The notes beneath the pieces were generated by a model that made no database searches, was not told the DNA's origin, and saw only the letters and a list, made by a program, of their open reading frames with translations. Positions 31,871 to 43,850 of a stretch of DNA of 64,000 nt are shown here, piece by piece. The stretch is from Calliphora vicina (Eukaryota; Arthropoda; Insecta; Diptera; Calliphoridae). The position numbers and the translations under genes are program-made. The stretch covers positions 38,182,501 through 38,246,500 of the forward strand of contig NC_088782.1 of assembly GCF_958450345.1 (NCBI RefSeq), given 5' to 3'. Numbering within the stretch: the first letter of the stretch is position 1; every line of letters starts with the position of its first letter.

Positions 31871-34800
31871 GATTTTTTTTTTTAGATTTCAAAGAGTGCC
31901 GGGTGGAATATTGTGACACTAGGCCTAAATGTTAAGTGCTGAAAATTTGAGCCAAATCGGGCAACGATTTCTGGACGCGCATCGAGGCAAAGATATATGC
32001 AACATTTTACTGTTAATATGGAATAAATAGGTGAAACTCGTTAACTTTCTGCATTGTTTTCTAGAAATATGTAGATTTATTTATATTAATGAATATTACA
32101 TTAAAAAAAAGTTTTGGAAATTAACCCTGTTTCTCCTTTGGTTCAAAATGACCTAAAAACTGTATTATCGCCAAAATTAGAGAAAAATGCAAATTTTTCA
32201 GTTTTTGAAAAAATTTTACTACTAAATAAATACTTTTGCATTTGAATGCAAAAGAATCGAAATATGTACGTAATTATCGTTGTAATGAGATATAAATGAC
32301 AAAATTTGATTAAAAAATTTTAAAGTTATTACAAATTCGCCAGACCATTAACGTGTTTCAGGCCACTTGAACAAAAAATTTAAGAAAAAAATTAAGATAT
32401 TTTGAGAAAAATTAAAATAAAAGCTATTTTTACTTAAAATATGTCCATATTTACTTGTATATGAGTTTTTGTCTTCGTAGGATACCGTTAACCTATTCGC
32501 AGGTATGGCCAACAAAAATAATTTTTTTAACGGCTGTTTCAAAACTCCATTTTCGAATTTTTGAAAATTTTGTTAAACAAATTTCAGATTTTTTAGATCA
32601 TCACATTGGGGTTTATTGAGATCAAAATAGGGAATAAAAATATGAAAAAATTATGTCAATACCTCTTACAGTTTTTCCGTACCTACGATTTAAATTTTGC
32701 GTTTTTCAAGAAAAACTAATTTTTTGTCCATATTTAGGCGAATAAGCCCATTTTCCTTACTGTTATAAATTTTAAGTAAAACTTATTCATAGTATTATAA
32801 TCCTGGTAATTTTAAATATGGTCTGAAAGTTTTACTAAAATCGGAAAACGTTAACCTTTAAATCGTGAAGGTCAAAGGTAAAATTTTTCAATATTTGGAA
32901 TTTCTAATGAAAAGATAGCGAAATGTTATATATTTTTGGGCCGATTTTCATGAAACTTGAGGAAAAAATCTGTAGTGTCCAAAAACAATATAATTGATCA
33001 TTAGATTTCCTTTACTCAATGTCTGAAAAGGTTTTATTGTCAGGTAATGATCTTTGAACGAGCCGCAGTTCCTCAACTAGTGTAATGATAGCATAAGTAA
33101 AAGAAAATTTTGTATAAGAACTAAAAAATAAACTGAATGGTTTCTTAAGTATTTAGCCCACTGTATAACAACCATCGTTACAGTGCTGCAAACTGTTCAT
33201 CTCTATAGATACTTTTAATATAGTTGCTGTTGTGTGAGTGTTTTTAATGTTTGTAGCTCAGTTTGTATTCAAGCACATCTACCGGCTAAACGGACTTAAC
33301 GACTCAACGACCGTCTGACTAACTGAGTGACTGTCTAACTGTTGTACAAACACACCAAATAAAGAAGTATCTTAATGTCGGGGTTCTTTGGTTTATAGTC
33401 CCGCGCGCGCACACTACCTACTTTCTATGAATGAGTAAGCGCATAATAATGGGCTCCTCTATATACGTATTCTCTATATGAGTTGAGTTTTTTGTACACT
33501 TTTTTTGAAAATTAAATGGAACGCTTGTGGCACCATCATTATATTTCACAATTGCTTCATGGGTATGGAATATAATTTTTCGAAAAATTATTATACGATT
33601 TTTGTATACTTAGGTATATACGAGTACACACTCGTATAGCTAAAAATGGTTGTCTGTCTGACTGACTGGTTGGTTGGTTGGATGATTCGCGCTAGCTGAC
33701 TGTTTGGCATACTGGTTCGTTTGTTCGCTGGCTGCCAGTTGTTTTTATTACTCTAGGGGCAATAATCACTGAACACAGAGTGAGTGGCAAGGACAGAGGG
33801 AAGCAGTGGCATGCATATGAACCATTTCCATTTCTCTAAACGACTAAAGACTACGACTACATATTGGCTGCATCTAGTCGTAGTCTGTGTAAACTTTAAT
33901 GGCTTTTTCAGTTTTTGTTGGGGCGTTCGGTATTTCGTTTTAATTTTATATACATTTTCTGTATACTATAGCAGTCAGTAGAGTGGTCTGGTTGTACATA
34001 CAGACTTTTGTATGTTTCCAATAAATATCGATATTTTTCTATATTAAGTTCAGTTGATTTGGGGTTCTGTTTAGTGTGTATTCCTAAAGTCTTGTTATCT
34101 CAAAAATGCATGAAAACTTGTTCAACACCCTCTTCAGATAGATTATTTGAAATTTTAAATATGAAATTGTACATAAATGTAGGTAGAACGAGTGTCAGCG
34201 ACTGATAGTCATGCCAATCAAGTGTGGGTTTTTATTAATCCATGACTTTTAAACAATATGCAGCTGTTATGATGATGATGATGATGGCATCATGCTCTTT
34301 ATTCGTATACGTTTGAAGAACGACTATGAAATTAAAGATGTCTTGAAAACTACCAGCTACCCATCATTCACTTTAACCAAACAAGACCATCTGCTCTTTG
34401 TGGCTGTCAAGTCTTCTTTGTTCAATGCTGGGTCTTATTTCTTCTTTTTGTTTCTTTATTCCATCATTCAGTCATTAAGACTTGGCAATTTCTTGCCAGA
34501 GGTTCAAAAAGGTCTTACTAACAAAACTGTATATATTTTCTTGGTAAAATTTAAGTTTCATTTTGATTTTCTTTTCTTGATAACCCAGAAATTCTTGGTT
34601 TTCTTGTTTCTGTTTCTCGTTAAACAAAAAAAAACACAACTTTATTCCTCTTGACAGTCGCTTGGGTCGTTGCTTCCCTTTTCCAAAAGGAAAGAAATTT
34701 TCTGCAGAGAAGCTCAACTTTGAAAAAAGTCCTTGAAACAAGTTATTTGCTATACGATATTTTGTATGTGCCCCAAGTGTTAACGTCAATATAATCTATC

Positions 34801-35324
34801 CTCATTTTTAATGTGTTTTTTTGAGGAGGGTTGCAAAAATAAAACTTTTACTATATACCTCAACCAACCATTTATATAACTAAGGATACGAGTATTATAA
34901 TATATACTGTGTTATATGTACGAGCGAGCGAGTATTCCCCGCTTTGGTGAAACTTGTATTAACAAAAAAAGTGGGTGGCATGCGTTAATTCGCCTTCTTG
35001 GGCTTGGTAACCAGTTCTAGTCAGTTATTCTCTGTGTATGGTTAAGTTGTTTCATTCATTTTGGGTATCTGCCATTTTTAATATTAATGACCTTATCTCC
35101 TATGGGGTCATTTTACCGTTATTTTGTATAAAACATTAATTATATTTAATGCTTAGAGAGAGAGAGAATATACGCACATCGATTGAAATTCTGTTATAAA
35201 AGTTAGATTAAGCACACGCTATATTGGGTATTGATGGAATTTGGCGAGAGGAGGAAAATGTTATTCAGCTACCTTTAGATTTTTAGTTTTCATTAAAACG
35301 GGTTTTTAATTATTTCTTATATAT
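31871..35324. other. Long stretch without recognised genes
   Basis: The first part (to about 33170) has long A/T homopolymers and ends with TTTAGCCCACTG-TA, a possible Tc1-type terminus whose partner I did not find. From 33180 it is intron-like, with CTGACTGACTGG patches, CGCGCGCGC at 33403, (GAT)n at 34271 and AGAGAGAGAGAG at 35157. Open frames of 60-120 codons here show no domain, motif or compositional sign of coding. Confidence 0.4.
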
Positions 35325-35790
35325 CCATGGCGCTAAGGTAATTCTCTTTATTTGGTGGAAGCAAAAGGGTCCTATCTATTATGAGCTAATGAAATCTGAC
35401 CAGACCCTCACAGGGAACCTGTATCGACAACTGATTCGTTTGATTGGCCGCAAAAAGCCCAGAATATGCAGCCAGATATGAAACAGTAATATTCCATCAT
35501 GACAACGCTCGGCCACATGTTGCAATATCTGTTAAAAAGTATTTAGAATGAAGTGGTTGGGAAGTTTTGCCTCACCCCTTTATAGTCCAAAATAGTTGTT
35601 TCGAACCGATGCAGAACGCTCTCTCTGGGATACGCTTCACTTTGGAACAGAGTATCCGAAAAGATGGGCAGTTCTTTTGGCTCGGAATCCATATATTGCC
35701 AGAAATATGGTTAAAGGTTGACAATATTTTGTATAAATTTATATTGTACAAATATTTCAAAATAAAAGCTAAAAAGTTTTTTTAATTTCC
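35325..35790 (+). pseudogene. mariner transposase pseudogene, copy 8 (C-terminal half)
   Basis: It starts within IHGAKV(I) and LFIWWKQKGPIYYELMKSDQ, then LYRQLIRLI, HHDNARPHVAISVKKYLE (second Asp intact) and the shared TGA at 35549..35551. A 1-nt loss follows, then FRTDAERSLWDT-region pieces and the C-terminal ILPEIW. It ends with the TTTTAATTT tail. The N-terminal half is absent. Confidence 0.8.
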
Positions 35791-36341
35791 AAATAGATCA
35801 ATTTAGTAAAAGCATTGCTTAATGTGAAGTATGTTACTGTCTTTCGGGGGGCAAGGAACCTTCTATCCATATTTGGAAACCTTTCAAATCAATTCATTGA
35901 ATAGTATTGATCATATCTCCTGACAATATAACTTCAAAGTAAACTAGTGATAACTGTCACAGAATTAGCCATGTATGTGGTTCCTAGGCGATGTTGGATA
36001 CATCATCGTTGCTTTGATAAAAGTTCTGCTGAATAAGGAGAAAGGTAATTAGAATGTAAGAAGCGGAATAGTTTGGGCTGTATCTATCCAGTCTGTCAAA
36101 TTTCTATTGGACTTCCGTGTATTATTATTTCATTTTATATTGTTGAAACAACTCAAACGATTATTGATCATTCAAAGCAATTGTTTCACTTTTTCAAAAT
36201 TCATTAACTTTTTTCTTAAAAAATATAATTTTGGGCTGCTCCTTTATATCAAGTCAGTAGGTTTATAGTCCGTCTTTCTACATATCTATAAAAATCCAAC
36301 GGCACCTTATATATATTCACTGAACTTAATCCACTGAACTA
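35791..36341. other. Unassigned stretch before the minisatellite
   Basis: No gene is recognised. The last 60 bp contain degenerate TGAACTTAATCCACTGAACT units leading into the tandem array. Confidence 0.35.
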
Positions 36342-38047
36342 GAACCTGAATTAGAACCTGAATTAGAACCTGAATTAGAACCTGAATTAGAACCTGAATT
36401 AGAACCTGAATTAGAACCTGAACTAGAACTGAACTAGAACTGAACTAGAACTGAACTAGAACTGAACTAGAACTGAACTAGAACTGAACTAGAACTGAAC
36501 TAGAACTGAACTAGAACTGAACTAGAACTGAACTAGAACTGAACTAGAACTGAACTAGAACTGAACTAGAACTGAACTAGAACTGAACTAGAACTGAACT
36601 AGAACTGAACTAGAACTGAACTAGAACTGAACTAGAACTGAACTAGAACTGAACTAGAACTGAACTAGAACTGAACTAGAACTGAACTAGAACTGAACTA
36701 GAACTGAACTAGAACTGAACTAGAACTGAACTAGAACTGAACTAGAACTGAACTAGAACTGAACTAGAACTGAACTAGAACTGAACTAGAACTGAACTAG
36801 AACTGAACTAGAACTGAACTAGAACTGAACTAGAACTGAACTAGAACTGAACTAGAACTGAACTAGAACTGAACTAGAACTGAACTAGAACTGAACTAGA
36901 ACTGAACTAGAACTGAACTAGAACTGAACTAGAACTGAACTAGAACTGAACTAGAACTGAACTAGAACTGAACTAGAACTGAACTAGAACTGAACTAGAA
37001 CTGAACTAGAACTGAACTAGAACTGAACTAGAACTGAACTAGAACTGAACTAGAACTGAACTAGAACTGAACTAGAACTGAACTAGAACTGAACTGAACT
37101 AGAACTGAACTAGAACTGAACTTGAACTGAACTAGAACTGAACTAGAACTGAACTAGAACTGAACTAGAACTGAACTAGAACTGAACTAGAACTGAACTA
37201 GAACTGAACTAGAACTGAACTAGAACTGAACTAGAACTGAACTAGAACTGAACTAGAACTGAACTAGAACTGAACTAGAACTGAACTAGAACTGAACTAG
37301 AACTGAACTAGAACTGAACTAGAACTGAACTAGAACTGAACTAGAACTGAACTAGAACTGAACTAGAACTGAACTAGAACTGAACTAGAACTGAACTAGA
37401 ACTGAACTAGAACTGAACTAGAACTGAACTAGAACTGAACTAGAACTGAACTAGAACTGAACTAGAACTGAACTAGAACTGAACTAGAACTGAACTAGAA
37501 CTGAACTAGAACTGAACTAGAACTGAACTAGAACTGAACTAGAACTGAACTAGAACTGAACTAGAACTGAACTAGAACTGAACTAGAACTGAACTAGAAC
37601 TGAACTAGAACTGAACTAGAACTGAACTAGAACTGAACTAGAACTGAACTAGAACTGAACTAGAACTGAACTAGAACTGAACTAGAACTGAACTAGAACT
37701 GAACTAGAACTGAACTAGAACTGAACTAGAACTGAACTAGAACTGAACTAGAACTGAACTAGAACTGAACTAGAACTGAACTAGAACTGAACTAGAACTG
37801 AACTAGAACTGAACTAGAACTGAACTAGAACTGAACTAGAACTGAACTAGAACTGAACTAGAACTGAACTAGAACTGAACTAGAACTGAACTAGAACTGA
37901 ACTAGAACTGAACTAGAACTGAACTAGAACTGAACTAGAACTGAACTAGAACTGAACTAGAACTGAACTAGAACTGAACTAGAACTGAACTAGAACTGAA
38001 CTAGAACTGAACTAGAACTGAACTAGAACTGAACTAGAACTGAACTA
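36342..38047. repeat. Minisatellite: 12-bp then 11-bp units, about 1.7 kb
   Basis: Six or seven copies of GAACCTGAATTA (12 bp) pass at about 36415 into roughly 148 copies of GAACTGAACTA (11 bp) that run almost without change to 38047. Exceptions are a shortened unit near 37090 and a GAACTTGAACTG variant near 37120. Every frame on both strands meets TAG inside the unit, so it is non-coding. The right edge joins directly to a Helentron-like block, which suggests the array belongs to that element. The true copy number may be affected by assembly collapse. Confidence 0.97.
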
Positions 38048-38350
38048 ACCACCACAAGTGGTGAATGAGGGTATATATAAGTTTGTCATTCCGTGTGTAA
38101 CATTGAGAAATATTCATCTGAGATCCAACAAAGTATATATTTTCTTGATCCTTATGAAATTCGATTGAGCCATGTCCGTCTGTCTGTGTGTCTGTGTAAA
38201 ACACGCTCACGTCCAAAATACGCAAACAAAATTGGTAGACTTGGAAAAAATATGTTTATTGTTGTCCTAAGCAGTTTCGTATTGAAAATCAGCAAAATCG
38301 GTTCAGTAGAACCAGAGCTATGAACCAAAATGTATACCGTTCTAACTTGT
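38048..38350 (+). mobile_element. DINE-1/Helentron-like element next to the minisatellite
   Basis: ACCACCACAAGTGGTGAATG, GGGTATATATAAGTTTGTCA, TTCCGTGTGTAACATTGAGA, TCCGTCTGTCTGTGTGTCTG (GTCY/GTGT patch) and AAAATCAGCAAAATCGGTTC are the block order of this class. It is a different subfamily from 15783. The 3' hairpin is not seen. Confidence 0.6.
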
Positions 38351-38539
38351 TTAAACTAGAATGTTACCCCGGAAGAGAGTATTGTGACATGTGATAAGAG
38401 GCTAATTTTTGGCTTAACGCGTTTGTTAATAAACAGAATTTCAGCATATGGAGTGAGACCGTACCTGTCAATTGATCGTGCGTCAATTGGTCGTGCGATT
38501 TGACACCTATCGATTATTTCCTGTAGTGACACGTGAATT

Positions 38540-38700
38540 CACTAGTTTATGACAATAAACCAGCAACAATTGAGGCCAATGCTGTTCGTGTTATTCGTGA
38601 TATCCGTGTCTCAAAATTGGACGTTACAATTTTTTTTTAAATATTTGATTAAAATTTACTTTTTTGTGTTATTTTTTACAATTTCAATTGGGCTTAAAAA
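38540..38700 (+). pseudogene. Tc1/mariner long-spacer family, possible C-terminal piece (copy B1)
   Basis: A frame near 38549..38640 reads NKPATIEANAVRVIRDIRVS, resembling the 'NKPQTI..L..NIRRVI.EI' tail that follows the third Asp in this transposase family. It lies just before another copy in the same orientation. The match is short. Confidence 0.4.
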
Positions 38701-38714
38701 ACACCCTTTATATT

Positions 38715-39290
38715 CTGGATCGTTATAATGGGTCTTCAATAGGGACTTCCGAACTTGAACAGTTGATAGCGGCCATATTGTTGAAGCTAAGTCTGTCGAA
38801 TTGATTCTAACTGGTTTTGCCAAATAACCATTAAAGGATATCAATTGCAAGTGAAAACGATAAAATAGTTTTATCAAAATTAATGTTCTGTTCGGACAAC
38901 ATTCCGCTCACTTTGTCAATTTTACGCGATAAGGCTAATTGATCTGGATGGATGGGTATGTTAGCAAACAAATTTTTCGAATTTGGGACGGCATCAATCC
39001 ATATGAGATCCAAGAGCTTCCTAAGCATTCCGAAATAGTCACTGTTTGGTGTGGATTTTGGACTGGTGGCGTCATCGGTCCATATTTCTTTGTGAACGAC
39101 ATTAATCAGGCCATCACCGTCAACGATGATTACAAATTTTTTGGGCTTGAATTGTATGATATGAACACCAACGACATGTGGTTTCAACAGGAAGGCGCTA
39201 CGTGCCACACAGCTCATGCCACATTGGACATTCTGCACGAGCGATTTGAGGGCATGGTCATCGCACGTGGTAAACTAGGCACCATGATTG
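38715..39290 (+). pseudogene. Tc1/mariner long-spacer transposase pseudogene, copy B2
   Basis: From LIWMDGYVSKQIFRIWDG a continuous frame gives VTVWCGFWTGGVIGPYFF, NDINQAITVN, LYDMNTNDMWFQQEGATCHT and AHATLDILHERFEGMVIARG. The second catalytic Asp is Glu (39191..39193). The 5' part (GGGTCTTCAATAGGGACTT, then TAGCGGCCATATTGTTGAA) matches the start of the copy at 42451. The third catalytic region is missing. An antisense open frame over the same stretch is a shadow. Confidence 0.75.
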
Positions 39291-40764
39291 TGCGATTTGA
39301 GCCCATATTCGATTTATCTAAAATATGTAGGTTAAACATTAAAGTTATCACAAATATGTTTTAAGAACTCTATTTTAACAACTTCTGTAGAAGCTGTCAT
39401 AACTGTTCTCGATTAAATGAGATTTGCTGATCTATGTCATTTGAAATTTTAACTAAATCTATAAGCAAGATAAACCATAACCATAAACCATAAACCATAA
39501 CCATATAAACCAGACCATTTGAGACCTTAACCTAAAATATAATGTTTTTTTCCAAATATCAATATTCAATTACTATATTGTTATTGCATGTCTTGAAACT
39601 TAGCGATACTCATATCGCAATTATTGTATTACATCAGAGATAAGAACTAAAACAGGCCTCAATTTTATTTTGAGCTGTATACATATTTTAGACTCTCCAT
39701 AACGTAATCTAGACTTACTTAACATACACAGATAGATAGATACTCATGCATACACTACACTGGTTTAAAATTTTAAGCAAAGTATCTACATCTCTTATAA
39801 TACTTATGTACTTAAATATATAGTACGACTATTCAAGTATGAAGTAAATGTAATTATACTTTGCCCAGACCGAGTCTAAGAGCAGAACATGTTTTACCAT
39901 CCACTAAAAATAAAAATAAAAAAAATAAAAAACGTCCGTCTGTTCGTACTCGTAGTGCCAATATGTACTACATAGACGATGACGGATGTGCTGTTTAATG
40001 GAAAATTTTGTAAATTAAGTTTTACTTGTACGAGTTTTTATTTACTTTTACTACTTACGATAAACCCATTTTTATATCCATAATGTGTATAGAGGAGCAT
40101 AGTGTATAAAGCTACAAAATCCAACTGTGAGATACATCAATTTTGTAGATACTTAATCTAAAAGATACTCGACATGGATGGCATCTATGTATTGGTAATG
40201 ATGGAAACGCTGCAAAAGAAGGGAGGGTTTTCATTATTAGTATTTATTTTTTTTTGTTAAAAATATTATGGATTAATGGCATAAAATTTGATGTCATGAG
40301 GTTTCAAACATCGATTCGTTCAGTTTATTGTGAAACGAGAAAAATATAAAAATTGTATGTGCTACAAGTTGAAATGTTCGTATATATTTTAGGGATTATG
40401 GCAATGGCTCAGCAATAAGTTGTAGTAGTGGCACTAAAACGAAGACCGTAATCAATTCTCAAACTCACACACATACATACAAGCAAACACACCTACACAT
40501 ACATTCACAAATTTATATAATTTCATTATGTTGGTGTATTTGTGGATTTACAGTGTTGGACAAAATTTGCTTAATTAGAGGTTGATTTTGACATTTACCG
40601 TACATTTTAACAAAAACAAATTGCCTGTTGTTTTTGCATTGTTGTATTTGTTGCCGGGACGCACTCACCTTGTTAATACGCCTTGTAACAAACTTTACTC
40701 ATAACTAGCATAACACGATGTGCTTCGCACCCCAATCGTAATAAAATATTGGGTGTATGAATTA
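39291..40764. other. Unassigned AT-rich stretch
   Basis: It contains a short CCATAAACCATAAACCATAA repeat at about 39475..39510 and CA-rich patches near 40465..40500. No gene or transposon is recognised. Confidence 0.35.
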
Positions 40765-40972
40765 ATATTGAGGGATTTACTATAGATGGAGTATCATTGA
40801 ACGCAGTTTTTGTTTTTAATAACTTTGAATGTTGCATAACTGTCATTTAATCTCACTTAGGTACTGAACATTGTAGTGTAAACGACAAAGTTTTTTTTTG
40901 CTTCGTAAATGTCGAATTTCGTGCCAACAAAGCGTCATATGCGGGAAGTTTTGCTTTACTTCTTTAATTAGA
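40765..40972 (+). pseudogene. mariner 5' end fragment
   Basis: TTGAGGGATTTACTATAGAT, GGAGTATCATTGAACGCAG, TCATTTAATCTCACTTAGGT and AAAGCGTCATATGCGGGAAG match the 5' untranslated part and first codons (MSNFVPTKRHMREVLLYFF) seen at 56735..56930 and, reversed, at 9480..9560. It breaks at the Helentron-like element starting 40974. Confidence 0.75.
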
Positions 40973-40973
40973 A

Positions 40974-41517
40974 ACAAGTAAGAGAGCTATATTCGGCTGT
41001 GGCGAATCGTATATACCTTTCACCAAATTATACTTCATAATAAAAATTTTAACAATTTTTAGATAAACAAAATTTATTTTTTTTTCCAGTTTTTTTTTAT
41101 AATTTTTTGGAAAAAAAATTCGAAGTGTTTTTTCTTTATTTTTTTGTTTTTTAAATTTTGTTTTTTTTTTAATATTTAGCAAAAAAAAACTTTTGGTGAA
41201 AAAAAAATTCGGGTTAAAAAAATATTTTTTCCAATTTTGACCCATTGTAGGTCCAACTTACTATGGTCTTATATAGGTCGTTGCAAAGGTCTTTGAAATA
41301 TCTATCATTAGATATCCATATTGTCTATATTAATGACTTAGTAATCCAGATATAGGTCAAAAATAGGTAAAAAAAATCCAAGTTGTCCTTATATCTCAGC
41401 CATATGTGGACCGATTTTCTCGATTTTAAATAGCAACCGAACCGAACGAATTCCGTAGATATTGATGTATGAATCGTTTATGTAAGTTATTTGGGGACCT
41501 CGGAAAGTTAATTTAAC
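40974..41517 (-). mobile_element. DINE-1/Helentron-like element, 5'-truncated, in mariner
   Basis: Read on the minus strand, it ends with the hairpin and AGCTCTCTTACTTGTTT as at 15783..16478, and its body (GACCTATATCTGGATTAC, CGGTTCGGTTGCTATTTAAA) is the same. It stops at GGAAAGTTAATTTAA. TTAA-CCCATTAGTGG there could be a piggyBac-type end. Confidence 0.7.
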
Positions 41518-41832
41518 CCATTAGTGGACGAAGTTCCCTGGACACTTTCCTCAACTAATTTTCACCAACTATTAATAAAAATGATCCCATTAATTCATTT
41601 TGAAAACACTTTATCCAAAAAAAGTTCAAGTTTTGGAGTTATGGATCGTCCCTTATAAGGGACACTCCGCAGTAGGTACACTAGGCGTATGATAACTTTT
41701 AAAGCATTTTTTGGGGTGAAGCCCTTTTCATATTTGTTGCAAATAGAGTTTATTTTTTCCCGCAATGTCCACATCGTTTATCAGATTTTGAATATTCAAT
41801 ATGGTGGTTTCTTCCATCATATCGTGAATCGT
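41518..41832. other. Unassigned stretch, possible piggyBac-type end
   Basis: It begins TTAACCCATTAGTGGACGAA and has an inner TCCCTTATAAGGGA palindrome. No matching GGGTTAA end is found nearby. Confidence 0.25.
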
Positions 41833-41902
41833 GGCCACTGCTACATGTTCAATATATATTGACTGCGATCCAGTATCGTGATATTTATTGAATGTGTAGC
41901 AT
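41833..41902. mobile_element. GGGCACTGC MITE family, left-arm fragment
   Basis: GGCCACTGCTACATGTTCAA through ATTTATTGAATGTGTAGCAT is the self-complementary first ~65 bp of the MITE at 1336..1489. The rest is missing and mariner sequence follows at once. Confidence 0.7.
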
Positions 41903-42293
41903 ACAACAAAGCCAAATATCCATTGCGCTAAGATTATGCTCTCTATTTGGTGGGACGAAAATTGTCCTATCTATTATGAGCTGCTGAAATCTGGTCAGCC
42001 CATCATATGTACCGAACGCAACTGATTCGTTAGAAGCGAGCATTTGCCGAAAAATGCCCAGACATGAAACCATAATATTCCATCATGACAACGCTCAGCC
42101 ACATTATGAAATGCCTGTTAAAAACTATTTAGAATGAAGTGGTTAGGAAGTTTTGCCTCTTCCATCTTATAGTCCATACCTTACCCCGTGCGCATAATAT
42201 TTGTTTTGATCGATACAGAACGCTCTCTCTGTGATACGATTCACTTTGGAACAGTGTATCCGATATTAGCAGAATTCGTTCTTGGCAGTTCTC
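41903..42293 (+). pseudogene. mariner transposase pseudogene, copy 9
   Basis: From the NIHGAK region (AATATCCATTGCGCTAAG) through ELLKSGQP, HHDNAQPHYEMPVKNYLE (second Asp intact), TGA at 42135..42137, then the TPCA and FHFGTVYPI region. It has many small deletions and stops near 42293. Confidence 0.75.
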
Positions 42294-42450
42294 ACAATAA
42301 TAGCTCAACAAATATTATATTCTATCTAGGATGCATGACCATTGTTCCGATCTCGCCCATTTTTAGCCCAACTACTTGCAATCATCGGGAAGTAATTCAT
42401 ACGACGTTTGAAGATTCTCACAATAAAAATTCTCCAGATATTCGAAAAAA

Positions 42451-43215
42451 CTAAAGGGTCTTCCAATAGGGACTTTTGAACTTTGACAGATAATAGCGGC
42501 CATATTGTTGAATCTGCATCTGACGAATTGGTTGCCATTTATTCAGTTTTGTTTTGCCAAATCACCAATGGACGGAGATAGCGTTCAACAGTACATGCAA
42601 AATGATGAAATTGTTTTATCAAAATGTGTAAAATGTTCCATTTTACATTGGGGCCCATTTCTGCTACATCAAAAAAAAATTGTCGAGTTTGGGACGTTAC
42701 TAATCCACATGCGATCCAACAGCATCCCGAAAAAGTTACTGCTTGGTGTGGATTTTGGGCTGGAGGCGTCATCGGTCCATATTTCTTTGAGAACGACATT
42801 GGTCAAGCCATCACCGTCAACGGACCGAAAAAATTTTCTGAAACGAACTTTTTTTCGGTGCAAATGTATGGAATTTCGTTTTCGGTTCCGATTACGGTGT
42901 ATGCGGAAACGTAGCTTAACGCTATAAGTCGATAACTACCAACTTCTTTTGGTCTGAATTGGATGATATGGAAACTAACGACATGTGGTTACAACAGAAC
43001 GGTTCTAAGTGCCACACAGCTCATGCCACATTGGACATTCTACACGAGCAATTTAAGGGCATGGTCATCTCATATGCGAAAAATTCCTACAACGAAATTT
43101 TCTTTTGTGGAATATTATTATTAACAATGTCCCTCAAAGCCAACATAACCCATGTCATCGTTAAAATTCAGACTGATTTATGAGCCAGAGTCATGGAAAA
43201 TTGGACATTTCAGAT
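42451..43215 (+). pseudogene. Tc1/mariner long-spacer transposase pseudogene, copy C, with a nested MITE
   Basis: It starts AAGGGTCTTCCAATAGGGA, AGCGGCCATATTGTTGAATC. Coding blocks are VTAWCGFWAGGVIGPYFF and ENDIGQAITVNG up to 42823, then after the insertion MITNFFWSELDDMETNDMW-type sequence, LQQNGSKCHTAHATLDILHE (second Asp is Asn at 42998..43000) and, after a deletion, ARVMENWTFQMRDV near the C-terminus. The MITE fragment is at 42824..42919. Confidence 0.7.
42824..42919. mobile_element. AGCTACGTTTCCGC MITE family, partial copy
   Basis: The right end TACGGTGTATGCGGAAACGT then AGCT-TAA is the reverse complement of the left half of the 62-bp element at 9579..9640. The inner part is longer (about 95 bp), so the 62-bp form is an internal-deletion derivative. 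The left terminus is not intact. It interrupts the transposase frame of the host copy. Confidence 0.6.
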
Positions 43216-43599
43216 GCGCGATGTACGATATTATATTCTATACATAATGGCATCGATAGCGATTCATGAATTATCTAAGAGATAAAACTAGAATGTTCTA
43301 TTTCTACAGCTTTTAGCAGCTTTAATGTTAACGTTAGCAGCTTTAACAGTTAATATTGTTGTACTTATAAACAATGTTAATAACAGCGTGTTATCAAACA
43401 AAACATTTTTTAAATTTTCTTTTGATACTGCATTCGTGTCCACACAGTGAAGTTTGTGCTTTTCAGTTTTTGACATTTCTGTACAGAACGAATAAATGTG
43501 GATGACATACTCAATAAAAACTTCATGTACATGAAACAGAGTACCCTTTTCCATTCCTCTTTCCCCTTTCCACAATAAACTCAAATGTGTCACAGTACA
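43216..43599. other. Unassigned stretch
   Basis: TTTAACAGTTAATATTG-type low-complexity sequence. A 142-codon minus-strand frame crosses it and the next MITE and has no recognisable domain. Confidence 0.3.
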
Positions 43600-43850
43600 C
43601 AGAGAAAACAGATTCGTGATAGCAACCGAATTTGTTTCCATGTTTCCAATCGAATGATTCTGCCTTAGTGAACGAATTTTACAGTTGTGGCTACAAAATT
43701 TTAGAAATGGTAACAAAAGTTTGGTTGCTTCAACCGAAATTATTCTTTATCCACTGAATTTCTGTTGCTAGTAATGAAAAATTCTATGTGTGCAACCGAA
43801 TCATTCGATTGGCAACAAATTCAGTTGCTATTACGAATCTTTTTTCTCTG
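43600..43850. mobile_element. 251-bp MITE with CAGAGAAAA termini
   Basis: Both ends read CAGAGAAAA(A/C)A(A)GATTCGT inward, and the arms continue to pair for about 50 bp (GCAACCGAATTTGTT against AACAAATTCAGTTGC; AATCGAATGATTC). CAGAG termini fit hAT-type MITEs, but I cannot read an 8-bp duplication. Confidence 0.55.

Noticed and set aside
34292..34789. Open frames of 120 (plus) and 104 (minus) codons
   Set aside because: They overlap on opposite strands, are T/A-driven and hydrophobic by composition, and show no motif or splice support.
36342..38047. CRISPR-like or protein-coding repeat array
   Set aside because: Units are contiguous without spacers, the host is eukaryotic, and each frame on both strands has a stop inside the unit.
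38831..39238. 135-codon minus-strand frame
   Set aside because: It is the antisense shadow of the plus-strand transposase relic with the readable WCGFW and CHTAHATLD blocks.
43288..43716. 142-codon minus-strand frame
   Set aside because: It crosses the border of a 251-bp MITE and has no domain.
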